Shown here piece by piece: positions 23,591-35,420 of a stretch of 64,000 nt of DNA. The DNA comes from Nepenthes gracilis (taxonomy: Eukaryota > Streptophyta > Magnoliopsida > Caryophyllales > Nepenthaceae), in the NCBI GenBank assembly GCA_033239525.1, contig BSYO01000008.1, forward strand, positions 13,337,294-13,401,293. The letters are read 5' to 3'. A program made the translations under genes and the position numbers. The notes under the pieces are model-generated. The model was not told where the DNA came from and did no database searches. It saw only the letters and a list, made by a program, of their open reading frames with translations. Each line of letters starts with the position of its first letter. The stretch's first letter is position 1.

Positions 23591-24633
23591 TGTTAGAGAC
23601 ATTTGTCTTATATTGGCGATATTCCTCGACTATTATGTATTATTTTATTGATGTCGGGTTGTGGATTGTCGGTTTAAAATTCATTAAAATTCATTCGGTC
23701 CGCCCTCCACGCTCGAGGACCACCCGCTCGCCTAGTGCCCGCTAGTTAATGCTCGAGCACATAAAACCGGAGAATGGAGGCCGCTCACTGCATGCTCGCT
23801 AGCCGCCAGTCCGAAATCCCAGAATGGGGCCGCTTCGCTGCGCGCTCGATCCGGCTCGAGCGCCCGCAGGTTTCCCACGAAACCCTACGGCCATCGCGCC
23901 GTTTCGAGCCCCGCTCGAGCGGCGGCCCAACGGGCAGAATTTCAAACGCGATTTTTGGCTCCTCTATAAATATTGGCTTATGTTATTCAAACCCTAAGGA
24001 CGTCAAAAACATTCTTGAGAGATTATTTTGAGCCCCCATTTGAGAAGAAAGCCTTCATGCTTCAAGATCATTGTTTCTTCTCTTGAGAAAACTAACTACT
24101 ACAAGAGTTTCTACATGTTCATAGAAGTTTTCTCACCCACCTTCTTTAATCATTGAAACTTTGCTTTCTACCATTGTTGGAGATCCGTTCGTGAAGAAGG
24201 AGATCCGTTCGTGATTGGCAATTCAAGTGGCACGAGAGGGAAGAGTGGCTTGAAGACCGGAAGGTGTCGGTTCCGTTGCATGAGGGGCAAATCCAAGGAG
24301 TTCCTTGGTAGGGATCACGTGTCGGGAATAAGTCGGCTAGGTTGGCGCCGTTACCACCTCGGAGGTTTGTAAGTTGATTTTCATAGTGCATTGCTTATGG
24401 CCGTTGAAGCCCGAGTGTTTTTCTCGATACCGTGGGTATCGAAGCCACTTCGTCACCAAAATCGGGTCTTTATTATTTTTGTTCATTAATTTATATATAT
24501 TGTGCATGCTTATACATCTAGAGTTAAATATCCCTTACGTGTATCGGATATTTAATTTAATTAATTTATTTTATTGCTTCCGCTATACTTGTAACGGGGT
24601 CGAAACACGTAAGCACCGAAACGTGCTTTTTCA
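23591..24633 (+). mobile_element. Solo LTR, Ty1/copia-like, CpG-rich
   Basis: It starts TGTTAGAGAC and ends GCTTTTTCA. It is flanked by ATAAC at 23586-23590 and 24634-24638, so boundaries are firm. Length is 1043 bp. A TATA box (TATAAATAT) lies at about 23965. There is no internal domain, so it is the product of LTR-LTR recombination. The 23700-23950 part is strikingly GC- and CpG-rich compared with its surroundings. The copia assignment is by general character (length, TGTTAG start) and not certain. Open frames inside (23774-24031, 24146-24637) are not supported as genes. Confidence 0.85.
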
Positions 24634-24638
24634 ATAAC

Positions 24639-25048
24639 AAAATTATAATTGTCCTCAAATATAATTTTTCTAATACAATGTCTACAAAATAAGAAGATTA
24701 CATATTTTCTAATAGACTTACCATTATGAGTCTTTCTTTAATCAATAAGATTCTGTGTCATTTTTATTTCTGCAAAATTTTAAATTATGCGATATTGTTG
24801 CGGCATGGCTATGTCACTCAAACCATACCCATATGCTCTATGCTCCACTGCAGTAAGCCATTAACAATGGCAGGATTTAAGCTTGTCCAATTTTGTGGGC
24901 ATCCTTGTGAAACGTCATTGCCTCCCTTTAGCTAAGTTCAGAAAATTACTTCCTGCTCATGATAGTCGTATTCATCTTGGATTATTCATCACATGTTCAG
25001 AGTCTGCGGTCGACTTCATTCCCGAGCAAGGCTGCGTTCTTTCCCTGC
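24639..25048. other. Non-coding flank, no gene seen
   Basis: Lies between the solo LTR and the right inverted-repeat arm. Short open frames on the plus strand (24726-25098) show no recognisable domain. Confidence 0.5.
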
Positions 25049-25075
25049 ATGGGGAGAAGCAGGATCCCTTGCCTT
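25049..25075 (-). repeat. Right arm of a 27-bp inverted repeat
   Basis: This is the reverse complement of 22806-22832 with one mismatch (G for A in the GGGGAGAAG part). Confidence 0.5.
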
Positions 25076-25076
25076 G

Positions 25077-25435
25077 GATAGCTATTCCCCTTAATTAGAT
25101 AATTGTTCCATAATTATCAGATGGTTTTTGCTCAAAAAAAAGAAAAGATTTGGTCAAAGCAGTTCGGGAAATGAATAATGGTGATAAGCTGCTTTAGTTC
25201 AAGCGGACGCCGTACAGAGTTCAGGCAGAAGCTGTCGACCAAAATACTGCTCGAGATGACGTCGAGCACACCATGCCTAATCCTGTTCAACCAACAATCA
25301 AACACAATTTGAGCACTCGCCGATATTTTGCTCAAGCAACTATCAAGAATAAACAGCTAAGATATACAAAGAGTAACTCAAAACACAACATTATCACATA
25401 TTTTGCCTACACAACAAAGCCTAACTTACGGCAAT
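25077..25435 (+). repeat. Copy 1 of a diverged direct duplication
   Basis: It shares ordered blocks with 26095-26324 plus 28567-28700: 'agataat(t/g)gttcca(t/c)aattat', 'acgccgtacagagttcaggcag', 'caacaatcaaacaca', and a final block rich in 'aacac'. Copies are offset by about 1017 bp and clearly diverged. The nature is unknown; no domain is recognised. Confidence 0.55.
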
Positions 25436-26094
25436 TTTGTGACAGCCAAATGCAACATATGAAAAAATAAATTCTGAGCACCACCTATTTTGAATCCACA
25501 CAACATAAGCTATACTCTAGACTCGCTACGTGGGTCAAGGACTGAAGTCTACTGCCAATTGAGAAACCCAAGAACAGATCCACTTATACACCACATATAT
25601 GGAGTAGAATAAGCACATGGCAGCATTATTATGTGCCTAACGAGATAAATAAAAGCTTAAACTAAAGAATACCCCACATTATCTCATTGCCAAAAGAAAA
25701 ACTTTTGACTTTCTCCAAAAGAAAAATTCTAGGCCTGTGAGTCACCAACTAAAAAATTCATAATGAGAATAAGAGTTGACTTACAAATATGTAGTTCAGA
25801 CACATTAAACTTTAACAAGCATAATTTAAATTCATGATTATCAGAAGAATTCTTTAAATCTACACACTTGCAGTATAAACCAGAACCTCTCGCTTTTCCA
25901 ATGAACCATTATTGAATGACTTCATTCAACATTGCCAGAACTCTAATCTTCTCACCACCATCAGAATTATGAAAGCTAACACGTTAAGAACATCTGTTTA
26001 TGAGTTTATAGGTGACAAAGTTTCACAGGTATGAGAACCAAATCACAATTGTGTATCTCAAGTAAATGAAACACTTTTCTCAACCATAGCTCTC
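25436..26094. other. Spacer between duplication copies, no gene seen
   Basis: AT-rich, with no recognisable coding or RNA gene on either strand. Confidence 0.5.
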
Positions 26095-26324
26095 CCCCTT
26101 AAGCAGATAATGGTTCCACAATTATGAATGATTAAGAGGTGATCTTTACAAAGAGAACTCTACCAAAGTAGTTTAAAGAAGTGGATAGTGGGAATAAACT
26201 GTTTTCCTCTCGGGAAGACGTTGCACAGAGTTCAAGCAAAAGTTCTTAGCCAAAACATTGCTCAATCAGACATTAAGAATACATTAATTACCGGGCCAAA
26301 ATAATGCTCATGCAACAATCCAGT
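26095..26324 (+). repeat. Copy 2 of the direct duplication, left part
   Basis: Matches copy 1 from 'catagctctcccccttaag' onward. It is interrupted at 26325 by the solo LTR and its ACTAT target duplication, then resumes at 28567. Confidence 0.55.
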
Positions 26325-26329
26325 ACTAT

Positions 26330-28561
26330 TATAAGGTCCAAGTTTTTAAATTATGTTAATCATGATTAATTAAACTAATATAATTAAAATTGAGGTCATT
26401 AAATGTAAAAAAGTGTGAAAAAAGTCGGTTTGGGATTCGCTTCGGACCACGCCTGAGGTGCGCTGGAGCACAGTTTCCAATGGGGCCACGCTCGAGCGCA
26501 AGTCCGGGTATTTAACCCGCATGCTCAGCTTTTTCCGTCATTTTGCAGAAAGAGAAAAGAGAGGAGAGAGAGAGGGCGCGATAGTAAAGAGAGAGAAGAG
26601 GAGATCGAAGTCTCGGGTTCATTTTCGGGGTGGAGCTAACTGAGAAACTTGTAGATCGGGTCGAAGCAAATGCACTCATCTACTTTTCTTTCTCTTGTTG
26701 CTTATTTCTTACCGTTCCTTTTGGATATTTTTGTTTAAATACTTGTCCAAACTTAAATTTTGAAGTATACATGTATTAAATATGTATATATGTTGATTTG
26801 CTTTCCGATTTTGAAGTATGTGCAAAAACGTGCATACATGTCAATTTCTCTTCCGATTTCAAAGTATATGTGAAATATTGTACTAAATCGAAAATCCTAA
26901 CTCCACACATGTTATGATTTCAAGTTAATATGATGTTTATCACTTGTATTTCGTATATGATACTTCACATATCCGGGTAATTATCTTGCGTCTTTAAATG
27001 TGCGAATTTCCTTGCCAAAACGTCCCATAAGTTAAGCATATGGACTAAGATTATAAAAATTGCCCATTTTGCATATTTTTGTAAAAATTCTTGATATTGT
27101 TTGAAACCCCGGACCAAAAATTTGAATTTTTGTTTATGAAGATTTGGAGGATTTAATGTATATTATACACATAAAAGCAAAAAATGCATAGAATTTAATG
27201 TTTATGGTCCGAGAATAATAATATTTCTATTTTGTATAATGTAGTAAAATTTTCTTGGCTTTCCCCTAAGCTTCATGTCAATTTACGCATGTATTTGAAG
27301 TTATGTGAATACCGTAAGACAAGAAACAAGTATATATACATTGAAAAGGATTATGAAAGTATGCAGTGAAACTCTACAATTTGTGAAGATTTATGAACTG
27401 TTCTGCAAGGGTGAGAACTAAGTACTTTGAAGTTTAAATGTGGAGTTTCCCTTAAGATAATTTAAGAAATTGGATCAAGAATCATTCAACGGGTAATATT
27501 CTCTGGCATGCCTTAGAATAGTGTAGTGATATATCGATTACTGCTCCTTTATAACCGTTGGGGAGAAAAAAGCAGCGTCTATCCCCGTCTATAGAGAGAT
27601 ATGTAGGCCGCCCATCTTTAGGTGTTGAATAGAAATGTGATGCCTTAGATTTTGTGAAAATATGTACAATCCTTTTTCGATATATCCGATCATTTAGTTG
27701 GTAAGGCCTATGGCTCTGGTCTCTAAAAAAAGTAAGATTTAAGTATGTTTCTGGTTAAGTATAAAAATAAAAAATCTGATATGCATCATGAAGGCTTTTG
27801 TACACGTTTAAGATTTTACACACGATCACGATTCTCGTTCCCTTCCAATATGTTTTTAAAGTAAAAGTATGCATATTTCTTGTTTATTGTACCTTATTAA
27901 ATATTTGGCTCACTTCTTTACTGTTTTTATTAACCCTTCAGATGAGTTATACGAGTCCTTACCAGGCAATCAAGATTGAAGGATCAGGTGGACATGAAGA
28001 GCCTAGATCATTATGATTATTGATGATTTATATTGTTTAATATTTTCGAGAAATATTTATTGTATCTAGATGTTGTATTTTAGTTTAAATTCAATTCCGA
28101 ATGACAAATGTAAAGTAAATAGATTGTATCTAATATTTAGAAGTTTGAATTGTATTATAAAGTCTGGTATTGATTATTATGTCGTGATAGTCTTGGACAG
28201 AATTTTATGTGCTAGATAATCGTTATGATGATAGAAAGTGGATTTGTTCCATATAATATAGCTAACTAATGTTAGAAGATTTTAGCTTTGTTTATATATA
28301 AGTCATGAATGTGTTTGTTTGTGTAGGTTATTGTTATTAAATGTGATTTCATTATTAGCAAGCATCTTTTCTTTCTAAAGATACAACATCGTATTATTTG
28401 GATCGGTGTCAAAATCCCTAATGTTGTGGCATATTTTTAAATCTTGTATATGCTATTTATTTATTTAGATTGAGGTCAATTAAAATATCTCACGTCCAAT
28501 GATTTTTTTCAGTTATTTAGTTAATTATTTACGATTAGAAGTAATGACCCGATCCGTCACA
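26330..28561 (+). mobile_element. Solo LTR of a Tekay/Del-type element
   Basis: It is flanked by ACTAT at 26325-26329 and 28562-28566, and ends CCGTCACA like the 2709-11580 element. The start reads TATAAGGTCC, consistent with TGTAAGGTCC after one G-to-A change. Length is 2232 bp with no internal domain. It includes a GA-rich leader near 26540-26600 ('gagaggagagagagag') and resembles the LTR beginning at 11759. The 26458-26643 open frame is leader repeat and not a gene. Confidence 0.87.
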
Positions 28562-28566
28562 ACTAT

Positions 28567-28700
28567 CCAAGCACTAGATCAATATTCTGCTCACACAACA
28601 ATCAAACACATTTCAAGCATGACACCGATATTTAAGATCTATAAGAGAAAACTTAAAATAAACACTTTTGTCATATATTTAACACCACAAAAGGCCAAAC
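28567..28700 (+). repeat. Copy 2 of the direct duplication, right part
   Basis: Continues the match to copy 1 ('caacaatcaaacaca', then 'tatttaacaccacaaaaggcc' versus 'tattttgcctacacaacaaagcc'). Confidence 0.5.
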
Positions 28701-28745
28701 ATTGGTCAAGTACACCATGAAGATGTGTAGCATGCCATACCAGAT

Positions 28746-28761
28746 GCCAGATAAATTGTCT
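28746..28761. repeat. LINE target-site duplication, left copy
   Basis: GCCAGATAAATTGTCT is repeated exactly at 35405-35420. It precedes the poly-T that marks the 3' end of a minus-strand LINE. The last T is ambiguous with the tail. Confidence 0.92.
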
Positions 28762-29853
28762 TTTTTTTTGTAAGTAATTAATTACATTAAAATAAAAATA
28801 ATCTGTACAACCAGCTATGTTTTCCACCAAGTGTTTTACCGACTTGGAAAGAGAAACATATAAAAAGGATGCCCCTAAAACATGACTCAGAAGACATAAT
28901 TAAAAAGATAACACCAATGAAATCGGCTACCGAGATACAAAACCACAGACATCCAGCAATACTGATCAGGAGGGCGCTAAAGCCACTCCGTCCAAAAAGA
29001 TCGTCACGCACTCCGGCCAGCAAGGAGCACAAGCCACTCCGTTCTTCCATTTAGTGGAACAAAGAGGACCGGTTTTTTTAGAGAACCGGAAAACGTTGAT
29101 CCGGCTTAAAGAGCTCCGTAAAAAGGGGGGCACTCCGACCTTAAGGGCTCCGGAAAAGTGCACTCAGGTAAAAGCACTCCGGAATCAACCATGCACTCCG
29201 GCCTCCAGATAAATAACATCAGATACAACAAACCACTCTGTCCAGTCCATCCAAATTCAGTCCCTACAAAAGCACTCCGTCCAGGACACTCTGGATAATG
29301 GAGTAGTAGCACTCCGGCTTCCATAAAAGGACAACACACTCCGTCCAAAGCCATACCGTCCAAATTAATTCCGAACATTTCACTCCGTCCAAAGTCACTC
29401 CGTCCCACTTCACTCCGTCCAAAGCGCCTCCATCCAAAAAAACACTCCGCCCATGGAGTTATTCCGGCTTCCAGACTAACAAGGAACTCCTGCCTTCAAG
29501 ACGCCCCAATCACTCCGGCTATCAACAAAAACGCAGGTCAACTCAACTCCGGTCATCAAGAAGCATAAATTAACTCCTGACAAACCTTCGACTGTTAAGA
29601 CGCACAAATTAACTCCAGCCTTAAATCAAAGCATCAACTCACTCAAGCCTACGAGTGAGAAAGACCTCCATCCAAGGAGATAAAGAAATTCATTTCAGAT
29701 AGGGAACCACTCCAGCACTTAGGAATCACTCTGTCTTTTCAAACAAACAGCGCTCCATCCAAATGACACCGGCTAAATCACTTCGTCTTTACAAGCACTC
29801 CATCTTTAACGCGCACTCCGTCTTCCACCACAGAGCTAGATCAGCCCAGCTTT
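28762..29853 (-). repeat. LINE 3' region with dispersed CGGAGTG motifs
   Basis: On the plus strand this 1.1 kb contains at least 15 CACTCCG heptamers by eye (CGGAGTG in the LINE's sense), most followed by TCC or GCC. They are irregularly spaced, from about 15 to over 100 bp. Near-matches such as CACTCTG and AACTCCG are interspersed. Open frames at 28787-29408 come from this repetition. The region ends in a short A tail at the target duplication. Confidence 0.85.
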
Positions 29854-32800
29854 TCACTCCGCCGCATCAAACGATAGCCTCCATCTCATAATAACGTTCC
29901 TAGTGTAACAATCATCACCCTTGATACTAATCTCTAATTTCCTCCGAACAGCTTCAATTATGAGGTTAGCAATATGATTAGGGGTCCTTTCATTGGCCTC
30001 ATCAAAAGTTCTTCGGTTTCGTTCTTGCCATATGAAGTAAACTGCAGCAGCAAGCGTGAGTCTAAAAGAGAGAGACCTGGCATTCTTGCCTCTCCGGCTA
30101 CCAGAAGCCCACTCAATATTCCTCTTCCATTCCTGGAATGGCCAGGTTAGTCCAGCCAGATGACAAAGAGTGCTCCAGACCTCACTGGAAAAAGAACACC
30201 CAAAAAACAAATGACCATGAGATTCTCCAGACATCTTGCAAAGGATGCACACATTGGGCAGATTCACAAATCTTCCCAATCTATCTATAAATGGACAGCT
30301 TGCCAATGATGGCAAGCCATAGGATAAACGCATGAGCGGGGAATATGAGAAGGACCCCATACGATAAATGACCATTGATTTAGCTTGTGATTCCTTGGAA
30401 TAGGCGGTAAGGGCATCGGGTGGTAAAGATTCCTTTGGGATCGCGAGTCCATCTAACTAAATCATTCCTATCCGATCCGGGGCGTGTCGGCATGTCGCAA
30501 ATAATCTGATCCACTTCCATATCATATGGGTTCGGCTACCTCCAATTTCCATCAACCACGATCGACGCAACCTTTGAATCCAAAGGCAGCCCAGTCACAG
30601 ACATCAGCCTTGAGGAATATAAATCAGCAAGGGGGCCTTTCGGATGCCAGTTATCCAGCCATAAAAATGTATCAACCCCGTTACCTATCCTGTATTTCAT
30701 ATAGGGCCTAATAGCATGTTGAAGTTTTAACAACTTCCTCCAGCACCAGGAAGTGCTAGTTGGCACCTTAATTGTCCAAATACACCTATCCTTTAATCTA
30801 TTCACATAAATCCATGAGACCCAGATAGATTTGTAATCCTTTGTAATAATCTTCCATAACAGATGAGAAATCAGGGCTTTGTTAGAGTTCTACAGATTAT
30901 GAATGCCCAGGCCACCTTCAAAACGAGGCTTGCAGACCTGCTCCCACGCCACTTTAGCTGTTGTTCCCCCAGTAATGGATCTGTGCCACAAGAAACGGCG
31001 TATAAAACCCTCCATGAGTTTCAGAATAGATTTTGGAATAATAAAAATAGATGCCCAGAAGAGGTGAATCGAAGAAAGGATAGACCGAACCAATTGAAGT
31101 CTGCCCCCAAAAGATAGAAGTTTGTTAGTCCACGAATTTATTCGCTGCCTAACACGATCAATCTGTGCCTTACAATTTGCCACCGACAGCTGCGAAGTAA
31201 TGAGAGGGACCCCCAAATACTTGACAGGGAGTTTTCCCAACTTGAAACCAATTATGTCCTTAAGCTCCCGGATAAGACTATCGTCAGTAGAGCAAACAAA
31301 AAATTCGCTTTTGTTTTTGTTCGCGAAAAGTCCAGATACTCCCTGGAATTCCTCAAGGCAATCATGAAGAAGACGGACCGAAGACGCATCAGCATTGGAA
31401 AAGAGCATCAAGTCATCAGCAAAAGCGAGCATAACAGTTTTTGTTTTCTCACATTTTCAGTGATAACAAAATGCCTCATTGCGCCTAGTTTTGATCTCAA
31501 TAACCCCATTCATAACTTCCATAGCAATGACGAAAAGATAAGAAGATAAGGGATCTCCTTGTCTCAGCCCTTTGGCCCCTTTTAAGAATCCAACGGAGTC
31601 ACCGTTAATATTAATGGAGAAGGCAGTTGTCGTAATATATTGTTGGATCCACCGAGTCATCTGGGGAGGGAACTCCATAAGTTCCAGGACTGCAATAAGA
31701 AAATCCCATTGCACGGAGTCATAAGCTTTCATAAGATCAACTTTCAACGCATATCTCCAAACACCCTTTCGGGAGTGATAATTATGTAATAGCTCCTGAG
31801 CAAAAAGAATGTCACTAATTCTACGGCCAGGCACAAAAGCAGTCTGGCAACTATCAACCAGATAGGGAAGAACATCCTTAATCCGATTAGCAATGATTTT
31901 CGAGAAGATCTTGTAGACAACATTGCAACACGATATGGGTCTAAAGTCCCCAACCTTAGATGGGGCCTTAATCTTCGGGATTAGACTAATACATGTGGCG
32001 TTAATTTATTTGAGTAGTCTACCATGGGTGAAAAAATCCTGAACCGCATCAACGACGGACGGCTCCACAATATCCCACAACTCTTTGAAAAATTTTGAAG
32101 AGAATCCGTCAGGGCCAGGGTCTTTAGTTTCACCAATGGAATACAGCGCATTCTGGAATGTCTTCACCGAAACCGGACTACAAAGACCCTCCCGCAAAGA
32201 AAAAGGGATAGTGCGTAATACAAAAGGGCGAAGCCTATGCTTCAACTCCGGCTCAAATCTGCCCCCCGCTCCTAAAATCCTTGTGAAGTGATCGAGGAAT
32301 AGCTGCTGGACCTCGACTTTGCTCTGGGTATAGGAACCATCATCCTTGATTAAGGTGAGAATGTGGTTACGATTACAATTGCTAGCAACCGTCCGAAAGA
32401 AAAATTTAGTACATTGATCACCATCTTTTAACCAGTTCCGTTTGGCTTTTTGCTGAAGGAAATCAAGTTCACAAGCAATAGCCCTAGCATAATCGGCCTT
32501 GCATCGCCTCTCCTCGCCAGCTTCCAAATGGTTATTTTGAACAACCTCTAAACGACTCCGGGTGCGTACTACTTCCTCATGGACATTACCCATCGTGAGA
32601 TTGAGCTGTTTAAGGCGCTTTCTAGTGAGAGTTAATCTGGTAACCAGCTGGAACATAGGAACTCCCTCAACATTAGCAGCCCACATCTCACTCACAACCT
32701 GCCGGAACAGGGGGTGAGATGCTAGAAAATTATTAAACCTGAACATGCATTTTTTAACATCCGACTCCTCTAGTAAGCAAAGAATGCCAGGAGAGTGATC

Positions 32801-33478
32801 AAGAGAGCCTGGGAGGTAAAAGGATGCTTTGCATGCACCAAATTGTACTAACCAACGTCCATTGGCGACAATCCGGTAAAGCTTCCTGTAAATGCGAACG
32901 GATGAATCTCTGCCATCGTTCCACGTATAGAAATAACCATCATGACACACATCCATGAGATCACAGTCAATAAGGCACCTGTCCAGATCCATGGAGCTTC
33001 TGGCGTGCCAATTTCCACCCAGCCCTTCCTGAGAGGCTCTAATGGTGTTAAAATAGCCAAGCACCGCCCACGCCATATCTGAATATTGTCTGCTAATGGA
33101 TCGAAGATAGTTCCACAGTGATCGCCGTAGAATCTCCGAATTTGCCCCATAGATGAAGGAAATTATACATGACTGATGACAGGCTCTAATACGCACTCTA
33201 CAGAGGATAATCTGCTCTTCTTGAGAGATAACATCAACATCCAACAGATCTGGGTCCCAACCAACCCAAATACGACCAGCAGGTGAGGAACGGTAGTTCA
33301 TAGCCCATTTCCAATTCTGCATCAGAGAACAAGCAATACCTGAAGAGGTGCTTTCCCGAACCTTTATTTCAACAAGACCTGCCATGCAGCAGTGAGAAGA
33401 CCGGAGGAATTGGCGGACCTCCTGGCTCTTCACTTTGCCATTCAGCCCGCGAACATTCCAACAGACCACTTTAACCAT
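29854..33478 (-). pseudogene. LINE ORF2 (endonuclease, reverse transcriptase, zf-RVT), broken
   Basis: It starts MVKVVCWNVRGLN at 33478. The APE-type endonuclease (33478-32700) keeps the 'LVEIKV' Glu and 'LDHSP', but the GDFN motif reads GYFN and the usual LDR motif reads LYR, two Asp-to-Tyr changes. RT follows: the first frame ends at 32006 with a stop; 'GRRISDILFAQELL', 'LKVDLMKAYDSVQWDFL' and 'GLRQGDPLSSYLF' lie at 31834-31560; the catalytic FADD is in 'MLAFADDLMLF' at 31432. Thumb and connection pieces run to 30536. The zf-RVT region (30375-29854) has 'CILCKMSGESHGHLFFGC' and 'AAAVYFIWQERNRRTFDE'. At least four frame breaks make it non-functional. Confidence 0.93.
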
Positions 33479-35275
33479 TACTCAAAGCAGAAAGGGGGAT
33501 TGAACTTTTAGGCCCCTTTGAATTCTTTAGAATATCATTAATTTTTTTGGTTTGCTCCTGAACCTCCCTGGCCTTACTAGGAATGGGAACCGATTTACCA
33601 GAGGCTGAAATCCTCTTGGCCGGTCTTTTAGCTTTGCGGGATCTAGTACTCCGGCCCGGAGGATCACCTTCAGGTTCATTAGAACCCGGGCAAGCACTTA
33701 AATTTCCTATGGAAGCTGAGTTGATAGCCATATCCTCATTGCAAATGGGAATATCAACGGATATCGTCGAGCTGATATCATCATTCACGCACGAAGAAGG
33801 CATCTCCAGGTCGTTATGCACAGCCACATTGCAACCAGATTCGTCTTGACATATCTGTGACGGTTGAGATGCACTCGAATCTTTATTAGTCACAATCACC
33901 TCATCCAATGCATTGTAAAGAGAAGAACCAGGGGAAGCAGGCTCCGCCCTTGAATTACAAGCGTCATGATGTTCCGGACCATCCAAAACCTCCACCGCCG
34001 AGAGGAATTCAATCTGAGTGGCTGGCCTCCCCAGATGTGACAAATCATCCTCCACATAAAGAATCTCAAAGGAGTTGGACGTGGACATAGCAGCAGAATT
34101 TGCCTTTACAAACTCCTTTGGTGATGATGGGTTCTTTGTAGAGTGACCAGGCATAGACGAGATGATCGGCAGCATCCTACCTGTGGCCTTATACACCTTC
34201 TTCGGTTGGCAGTATGAATGGCCCACTTTTCGACAAGTACTACATCGCACCAGCTTCCATTGATATTCAATTGAAACCTCAGTACTCAACTCCAGATCAG
34301 CCCCCTCGGAATTACAGGATTTTAACCTGATTTTATCATGTAAAATGACTCCCGGCTCAACTTCTACACAAACCCGGGCAAATTGCATACGCTCCATACG
34401 AGCGGTATTAGAATCAAGCTGAATCGGTTTGCTAACCGCACTAGCTATCCGGCTAAGTCCCAAATGAGTCCAAAGTATTCAACGGTACATTATATAGGTA
34501 ATCCAAACCGAATACTTTTAGGAGTCTCTTTTGACAATACCATACCAGGACCCATTTCTTAAAAAAATTTGTTTCCCCAAGAGTCCATGGACCATTTGCG
34601 AGGCATGAATCTAACTGGGCATCAGAGTTAAACCTAAAAGAAAAACCCTTGCTCATTACCTGCAACATGACATACATTAAAACGCTCCCAGATTTTACGA
34701 GCAAAAGCATTCACCGCATGAAAATGTAAAGGCTTGTCCAGAAAATACCCCACTAAAGTTGCCCCCCAGACATCTAAACTTTGCTTAACAACATCCGACG
34801 GCGGGGAAATGGTGACCACTTTGCCATCAACCGAGTCAGGAGGAAAGAATTTGAGCTCAATATTAGGGGCAGGATCTTTACCCTGAACAACCCGAGACCA
34901 AGACAAATCTGTTGGCTTAACAACATCAGATTTCGCGGCCGGGGCATCATACTTGACACACTCAGGGCCAACCAAGACCGAACCAGAAATCACATCCGAA
35001 CTTACAAGCCCTCCAGAGGAGGCTGACAGGGAAGGTGCCAACGACACCACAGGCGAACGAGAAACCAACGAATCCGCAGCCCTAGCATTAGCCAAAAAAG
35101 CAGCATCAGGGCCGAAGGAAGAGTTCTGAAAGCCGACGCGCAAATGAGGGAAATGGTTTGAAGCATGGAACAAAGGGGTAGCAATTGGAAGGAAACCGGA
35201 TTTAGCCGAAGAGGAGAAGGGGGAGGAGAGGTCTACAATAGAAGGAGAAACAACAGGTTGGTTCACCAGCGCCAT
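33471..35275 (-). pseudogene. LINE ORF1 (DUF4283/CCHC RNA-binding protein), frameshifted
   Basis: The start is chosen at the ATG of 35273-35275 (GCGCCCATGGCG), after an in-frame non-ATG extension. Regions: a Ser/Pro/Ala-rich N-terminus; a DUF4283-like RNA-binding region in two frames around 34710-34460 ('FRFNSDAQLDSCLANGPWT'); then 'LSRIASAVSKPIQLDSN' and a zinc knuckle reading CSTCRKVGHSYC (34240 area), two residues shorter before the last Cys than the usual form. A Ser-rich tail ends with basic 'RSTRSRKAKRPAKR'. Breaks are near 34650 and 34455. The stop overlaps the ORF2 start by eight bases (ATGGTTAA). Confidence 0.9.
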
Positions 35276-35404
35276 GGGCGCCGGGAAAAAACCGGGAAGG
35301 CGGGACAACGAAGAAGGGCAGGGCAAATTTGAAATCTTGAAACCTAGAGAGAAGCGGGAGCTTCTCTCTCTAGAAGCGTAAAACGGACTCTGTTCGGATA
35401 CAGC

Positions 35405-35420
35405 GCCAGATAAATTGTCT
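35405..35420. repeat. LINE target-site duplication, right copy
   Basis: Exact match to 28746-28761, adjoining the 5' end of the LINE. Confidence 0.92.

Larger units (their letters stand above)
28762..35404 (-). mobile_element. Full-length L1-type LINE, inactivated
   Basis: A 6.6-kb non-LTR retrotransposon on the minus strand with a 16-bp target duplication. Order: 5' leader from 35404, ORF1 (from 35275), ORF2 (from 33478), a 1.1-kb 3' region, and a short A tail of about nine at 28762-28770. The exact duplication and complete 5' end argue for a full-length insertion. ORF1 and ORF2 both carry frameshifts, and endonuclease residues are lost. It lies about 0.6 kb downstream of the phytochrome exon's stop codon. 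Confidence 0.94.

Noticed and set aside
28787..29408. Minus-strand frames with Gly/Arg/Ser/Pro-rich peptides
   Set aside because: They are produced by the CGGAGTG motif array in the LINE 3' region, downstream of the ORF2 stop.
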